Position numbers and translations under genes: made by a program. A DNA stretch of 64,000 bases from Piscicola geometra (Eukaryota > Annelida > Clitellata > Hirudinida > Piscicolidae), in the NCBI GenBank assembly GCA_943735955.1, contig OX030955.1, forward strand, positions 9,656,647 to 9,720,646. The letters are read 5' to 3'. The notes under the pieces were generated by a model. It was not told the origin of the DNA and did no database searches. It saw only the letters and a list, made by a program, of their open reading frames with translations. Of this stretch, positions 60,533-64,000 are shown piece by piece. Each line of letters opens with the position of its first letter. Within the stretch, counting starts at the first letter, position 1.

Positions 60533-62469
60533 TTTAAAATGACTTTTCTTCCAGTGTATGTACATAATCTACAGCTAGTATTTCTCGCACACACACTCCA
60601 GGCGTCAACCCATCATATGCCATTCTCATTGCTAAGTTACCTTGTTCACGGCAAAACGTTATTGCGAGGTCTGCTTGTGAAATATCAAATGTGAGATACG
60701 AAGCCAGACACAAGCACATTTTGAGGCACAGACACACAAACAGTAGCAAACATAGACGTACAATTACATAAAGACACATAACTTTGTACATTCAGACATA
60801 CTTAGCACGAGACACATACATACATCCGATGATATAAAATATACACGGAGAATGCATTGGTCGAGTCGTTAAGCAAAAGGTATGAGAGGTTTTAAGGCAC
60901 TTTAGAAATATTCGTTCACTAGGTGGCGATAAAAACAGGTGGGTGTTGTAAGTGAGGAACCGTGAATAGACTCTCTGAATGCCTTGATTACACTAATACG
61001 GGCGTGAAACTTTAACATTAACACAAAAATACAAGCACACACACACAAACAAACAAACAAACACACACACACACATTGATGCAACTATGGCTAATAACCT
61101 TTAAAGGACATGTAGCTAAAAAAACAAGAAATAACAAAAGCATGATGCACAATGGCGAATAAATACGGAAAAGATCGTAAATGATATAAAATAAACAACA
61201 ACAAAAAAGATCATAAATGATATAAAATAAACAACAACAACAACACTTTCGTCAGAGTAACAATTTGACGTCATGGTGTCTGTAGCACGCGTCAACAACA
61301 CAAGAACAATAACAAATACATAAACAACAATTTAATTTTCTTTTTAGAGAAAACTTTGATATCTCTAGAATGGACCTACAAGATGATTGCAAAACGAAGT
61401 TTTACAGAGCTGAGTGCATGAGACCGTAACAACAACTACAACAAAAACAATACAAGTTACTACCACAATAACCACAGACAAGTTACTCCTACAACAACGA
61501 CTATAACCACTAGACATGTTACTACAACAACACTTATACAAACTACTATAACACTATACAAAGCCTGCAGCTTTTCCATCCACCACAGCCACCATCACTA
61601 TAAGCACCTTCACCACATTCAAACAAACTAGAAGAACGGGAGATTGCTAGAAGGGTACGACAGTGTGTGCTAAGCAAAAACATTGACGAGACGAACTTTA
61701 CAAATTGCCATGATAATCGACACGCCGCTAGAGTCTCATTTATCAATTAATTATTAATTTAGTTATATATTTAATTAACAAATGATTGATCAATTTATAT
61801 CATTAATCAAAGAGTTAGTAATTTATTTAGGTTATTAATTAATTAAATATTTAATATCTTTATAATTTCTTCTTCACACACTTTCCTGTCTCCCAAATAT
61901 AAAAGATCAGCACGCTAGAGGGTGCTAAGAATGATGATGATGAAAAAGATGATGAAGATGATGATGATGTCGATGATGATTATAAAGAAGAAGAATAAGA
62001 AGATGATTACGATGGAGATTTTGTCTCAATGCAGCAAACAAATAGTTGTAAAAAAACAAATGAAGTATGAAACGAAAATTTCCTATTTGAAAAAAAAATG
62101 CTGTTGCTGTTCATGCATCAACAACTTTGCCAGCACCGCACTTCTTCAGAGGCGACAAAGCAAGGTCCTTATGTGTGTGGAGCTGATGAGGTTGATGAAG
62201 ATCAGGTTGATTTAAATTTTTTATCTTTTTCTCGTTATTGTTGTCGTCATTGTTGTTGTTGTTGTTGTTAGTATTATTGTTGTTGCTTATGTTGTGATTA
62301 CGTCACTCGTTGCAGGATTGGTTGTGTATACAGCACACTTTAGAGCCCTGTGTGGTGGTAGGAGAAGATGGTGATGAAAGATTTGATGATGATAATGATG
62401 AAGATGAAAGATTTGATGATGATAATGATGATGATTAAATGTTTGATGATGATAATGAGGATAGAAATT
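60533..62469. other. Intergenic, simple repeats, no gene recognised
   Basis: Contains CA/CAAA tracts near 61030-61076, ACAACAAC/ACTAC-rich sequence at 61430-61560, ATGATG tracts at 61930-62010, TTGTTG tracts at 62230-62290 and GATGATGATAATG units at 62355-62465. A short duplication of AAAAGATC(G/A)TAAATGATAT lies at 61168-61230. Open frames here follow the repeats. Confidence 0.6.
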
Positions 62470-62645
62470 GATTAATAATATAGAGCTTTTGCAGCTTAGC
62501 AATACGCTTTAACAGTCTCTCGGCTTCTCCATCTTCCCATAAATGGCAGGACTCCTCTCGAGCATTGGCGCAACAAGGCGCGAAAAGGAATCGAACCCAC
62601 GCAAGTGAGTTGAGTGCCAAGAGTTTTACCGCTAAGCAGCCTTTC
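62470..62645 (-). mobile_element. tRNA-derived SINE, second family
   Basis: Minus strand: GGCTGCTTAGCGGTAAAACT (A-box region), then GTGGGTTCGATTCC (perfect B box), then a unique body with GCCAATGCTCGAGAGGAGTC and GGGAAGATGGAGAAGCCGAG. The head is close to a tRNA, but an extended body is present, so it is a SINE and not a gene. Confidence 0.7.
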
Positions 62646-63480
62646 TACAGACCTACATTTCATGCAGGCCCAATACGAAGGTAACTGAACACAAGGGTTG
62701 CTTCACGATGCCTCTTCCTCATGCCACAGAGCCCTGTAACACAAACTCTTCACAGGGAATGATCGAGTGACTCCCGCATACGATCTCATCAACGCGTGCC
62801 TGCAATCTCATGAAAAGACCGCTTCCCCGACCATCAAGTGCTGGGGAAGGCAGCCATCCAAGCAGCGAAACTCTCTTCCGTTATAAACGTATCAGATGAT
62901 CGAGCCATTTACATCATATGAACAGTGGTTGAATCTTCGATTAGTTTTTTAATTGAAAACTTGCGCTGGACTAGAGAACAACGTGTAGGTAATACTATTC
63001 AAGTTCAAGCACTTATTCAAGCATGATCTCATGGCTAATGCGATGAGCTCCCTGACTTAGAAAGCTGTTGACGAGAAAAGTGCCAGTGGAAATGGTTTGT
63101 GCGTGTTGAACCGGAGACGGAAGAAAACATTTCGCCATCTTGCCAGTGACAGAAAAGACACATAAGTCCACAGCAATTCACAACAATCCACAGCAGCTAG
63201 AATATGAATGTCATGCCTCAATATGCCATGTTCAAGACGCGGCAGAGACTGTCCCACTACAGAGAGGACTTGCAGGGCGACAGGAGCTTGGGGTCTTCTT
63301 TCTGATGCGGGCAAGTCTTTCGAGGCGAAGAGAAAGAAGCGAGAAGACGTGATGCACGCACAGCAAGGCATGACTTATAAAACGCATTGAATATGATTTT
63401 GCTTGCATCAACTTGTGAATCGCATTTAAGTTGATAGATACTTGATAGTGTCCTCTGAATAAAAGCAGCATGACGTCATT
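62646..63480. other. Moderate-GC stretch, no gene recognised
   Basis: The base composition is more even than elsewhere, but open frames on both strands are short and show no domain. A missed exon is possible. Confidence 0.4.
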
Positions 63481-63484
63481 ACCC

Positions 63485-63965
63485 TCATCCTCATCATCAT
63501 CATCAGGTTCATCATCATAATCATTATCATCATCATCATCATCATCATCTTCATCATCATCATGACATACCACATTGAAACAGCAGTTACAAGAATCTTG
63601 TAGAAGACAATGTTTTCTCCATGATTCAGCTTCAATATTATTATTATCATTATTTTTATTATTATTATTATTATTATTTATTTGATTATTATTGTTATTA
63701 TTTTTATTATCATCATCATTTATATAATTATTATTATGATAATTCTGACTATTATTATGTTTATAATGATTTTGACTTGGATTATTGTTTTTATAATTGT
63801 GGTTATGATGATTATGTTTATTATTATTTTTATTATTATTATTATTATTCTCACTATTATTACTATTATTTGTACTATCGTCATTTTCATCCTCATTATA
63901 ATCTTCGTAATCATTACTATTGTCTACACTTTCAAAATCATCATCACCATCACCATCATTATCCC
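63485..63965. repeat. (CAT)n and (TTA)n trinucleotide-rich region
   Basis: CATCAT repeats at 63485-63565 and, after a short gap, imperfect TTATTATT sequence from about 63637 to 63965. Asp-, Met- and Tyr-rich frames across it are repeat artefacts. Confidence 0.9.
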
Positions 63966-64000
63966 TATGGCGGGGATGATGACGATGATGCTTGCTGATG

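Noticed and set aside
62567..62640. Possible functional tRNA gene
   Set aside because: A and B boxes are good, but the acceptor stem does not pair convincingly and a SINE body follows.
63232..63650. Asp-rich and Met-rich frames
   Set aside because: They follow the CAT trinucleotide repeat.

Overview
The window is AT-rich animal (metazoan) nuclear DNA. It has small phased exons with GT..AG introns, a nicotinic acetylcholine receptor (Cys-loop) gene, secreted chymotrypsin-fold proteases, a C-type lectin, tRNA-derived SINEs, several non-LTR retrotransposon families, hAT transposon remains and abundant microsatellites. I infer a bilaterian invertebrate, possibly lophotrochozoan. Nothing here fixes the species, and nothing looks prokaryotic.

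Layout. (1) 1-16.9 kb: the 5' part of a nicotinic receptor subunit gene on the minus strand, with four exons recognised between 14896 and 6348. The rest of the gene should lie to the left. Large introns hold a 530-bp AGT microsatellite and other simple repeats. (2) 16.9-52.5 kb: a large imperfect tandem segmental duplication. Unit A is about 16908-32786 and unit B about 32787-52530. Each unit carries, in order, a single-exon gene for an unrecognised coiled-coil protein (about 290 aa, plus strand), a six-exon GT-A-fold glycosyltransferase gene (401 aa, plus strand), and a run of seven-exon S1 serine protease genes (minus strand). Unit A has two protease loci (P1, P2). Unit B has three (P3, P4, P5), with the 5' exons of P5 continuing to 54178 beyond a nested transposon. 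(3) 54.9-59 kb: intergenic DNA with a decayed hAT transposase and foldback repeats. (4) 59.0-60.4 kb: a compact two-exon C-type lectin gene with a TATA box and an EPN/WND sugar-binding signature. (5) 60.4-64 kb: simple repeats and one tRNA-derived SINE, with no gene recognised.

The protease paralogues have had different fates. P1 has an open frame but a lost splice acceptor AG at exon 4 (with in-frame substitutes nearby). P2 keeps only exons 4-7 and is a P1/P4-like mosaic. P3 has an in-frame TGA in exon 6. P4 has an in-frame TGA in exon 5. P5 is open throughout but carries a 1.5-kb element in intron 3. All lack Asp189, so they are not trypsins. The two glycosyltransferases are both intact and about 97% identical by eye. 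The two coiled-coil genes are both open, with in-frame indels and changes concentrated in one part of the N-terminal domain, which makes them the best candidate in the window for something undescribed.

Limits: exons were joined by eye from splice consensus, reading phase and paralogue comparison. No search, transcript data or folding program was used.
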